Source of the DNA: Geitlerinema sp. PCC 9228
Lineage (GTDB): Bacteria > Cyanobacteriota > Cyanobacteriia > Cyanobacteriales > PCC-9228
Length of the DNA stretch: 42,529 nucleotides
Direction: 5' to 3'
NCBI RefSeq assembly: GCF_001870905.1
Contig: NZ_LNDC01000106.1
Span: forward strand, 1-42,529
Within the stretch, counting starts at the first letter, position 1. The number at the start of each line of letters is the position of its first letter. The notes beneath the pieces were generated by a model that made no database searches, had not been told where the DNA came from, and was given only the letters and a program-made list of their open reading frames with translations. Shown here piece by piece: positions 42,410 through 42,529 of this stretch. Position numbers and translations under genes: made by a program.

Positions 42410-42529
42410 GATTTCCTCTACAAATGCCAGTTTCTTGCTACACCGACTGCTACTTCCTAATAGGTGATTTACTGGACAATAATTGACTTTTATTGACTTG
42501 ATAGTCGTAGCCATCTTTCTTAAAGATTG

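Noticed and set aside
1-42529. Search by eye for tRNA T-loops, rRNA and tmRNA
   Set aside because: No GTTCRANYC-type T-arm with a matching acceptor stem, and no rRNA-like stretch, was found; this is a visual check only.

Overview
The window is a piece of a cyanobacterial chromosome. The evidence is a complete phycoerythrocyanin (PEC) operon, the plastid/cyanobacterial genes ycf51 and a DUF3685 (Ycf55-type) gene, a dnaB split by two inteins, and very frequent HIP1 octamers (GCGATCGC) inside and between genes. PEC points to a filamentous cyanobacterium that extends its phycobilisome rods with a phycoviolobilin pigment. The genus cannot be fixed from the sequence alone. I saw no tRNA, rRNA or CRISPR array.

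Layout. 1-84: right end of an IS200/IS605-type element. 329-8320: accessory and housekeeping genes (iron-type alcohol dehydrogenase, Ycf51, sulfotransferase, MFS exporter, ABC transporter of the SbmA/BacA-ABCD type, a membrane protein, MsrA). 8321-13704: long leader and the PEC operon pecB-pecA-pecC-pecE-[extra rod linker]-pecF. 13727-17250: accessory island with an RCC1-like tandem-repeat surface protein, a broken tyrosine recombinase and a small secreted protein gene lying inside it. 17542-23867: pyruvate kinase, RsuA-type pseudouridine synthase, intein-containing dnaB, an IS605/omega-RNA-like remnant and rplI. 24245-30018: DUF3352 protein, WGR/beta-propeller protein and three cyanobacterial hypotheticals. 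30372-38315: envelope glycan genes (MBOAT O-acyltransferase, its SGNH-like partner, a sugar-nucleotide epimerase, a flippase-like protein, GT2 and GT39 glycosyltransferases). 38330-42409: smpB, a degenerate-receiver DUF3685 protein and a repeat-rich membrane protein.

How the genes work together. PecB and PecA are the pigment-binding subunits, PecE/PecF attach and isomerise phycocyanobilin to phycoviolobilin on PecA Cys84, and PecC links PEC hexamers at the rod end. The unusual member is a second linker between pecE and pecF. It has a normal rod-linker domain, but where a CpcD cap would be expected it has a long C-terminal extension with repeated helical units. The longer gaps of the operon (pecA-pecC, pecC-pecE, linker-pecF) each hold a strong RNA hairpin, and the leader can form a long-range stem around a perfect palindrome, so expression is probably graded after transcription starts.

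A second theme is small mobile DNA. Two related IS605 right ends lie about 23 kb apart, the inner one as an orphan structured remnant without tnpB. A family of palindromes of the GTAGGGGCG..CGCCCCTAC type occurs four times, once as in-frame coding sequence within the first DnaB intein.
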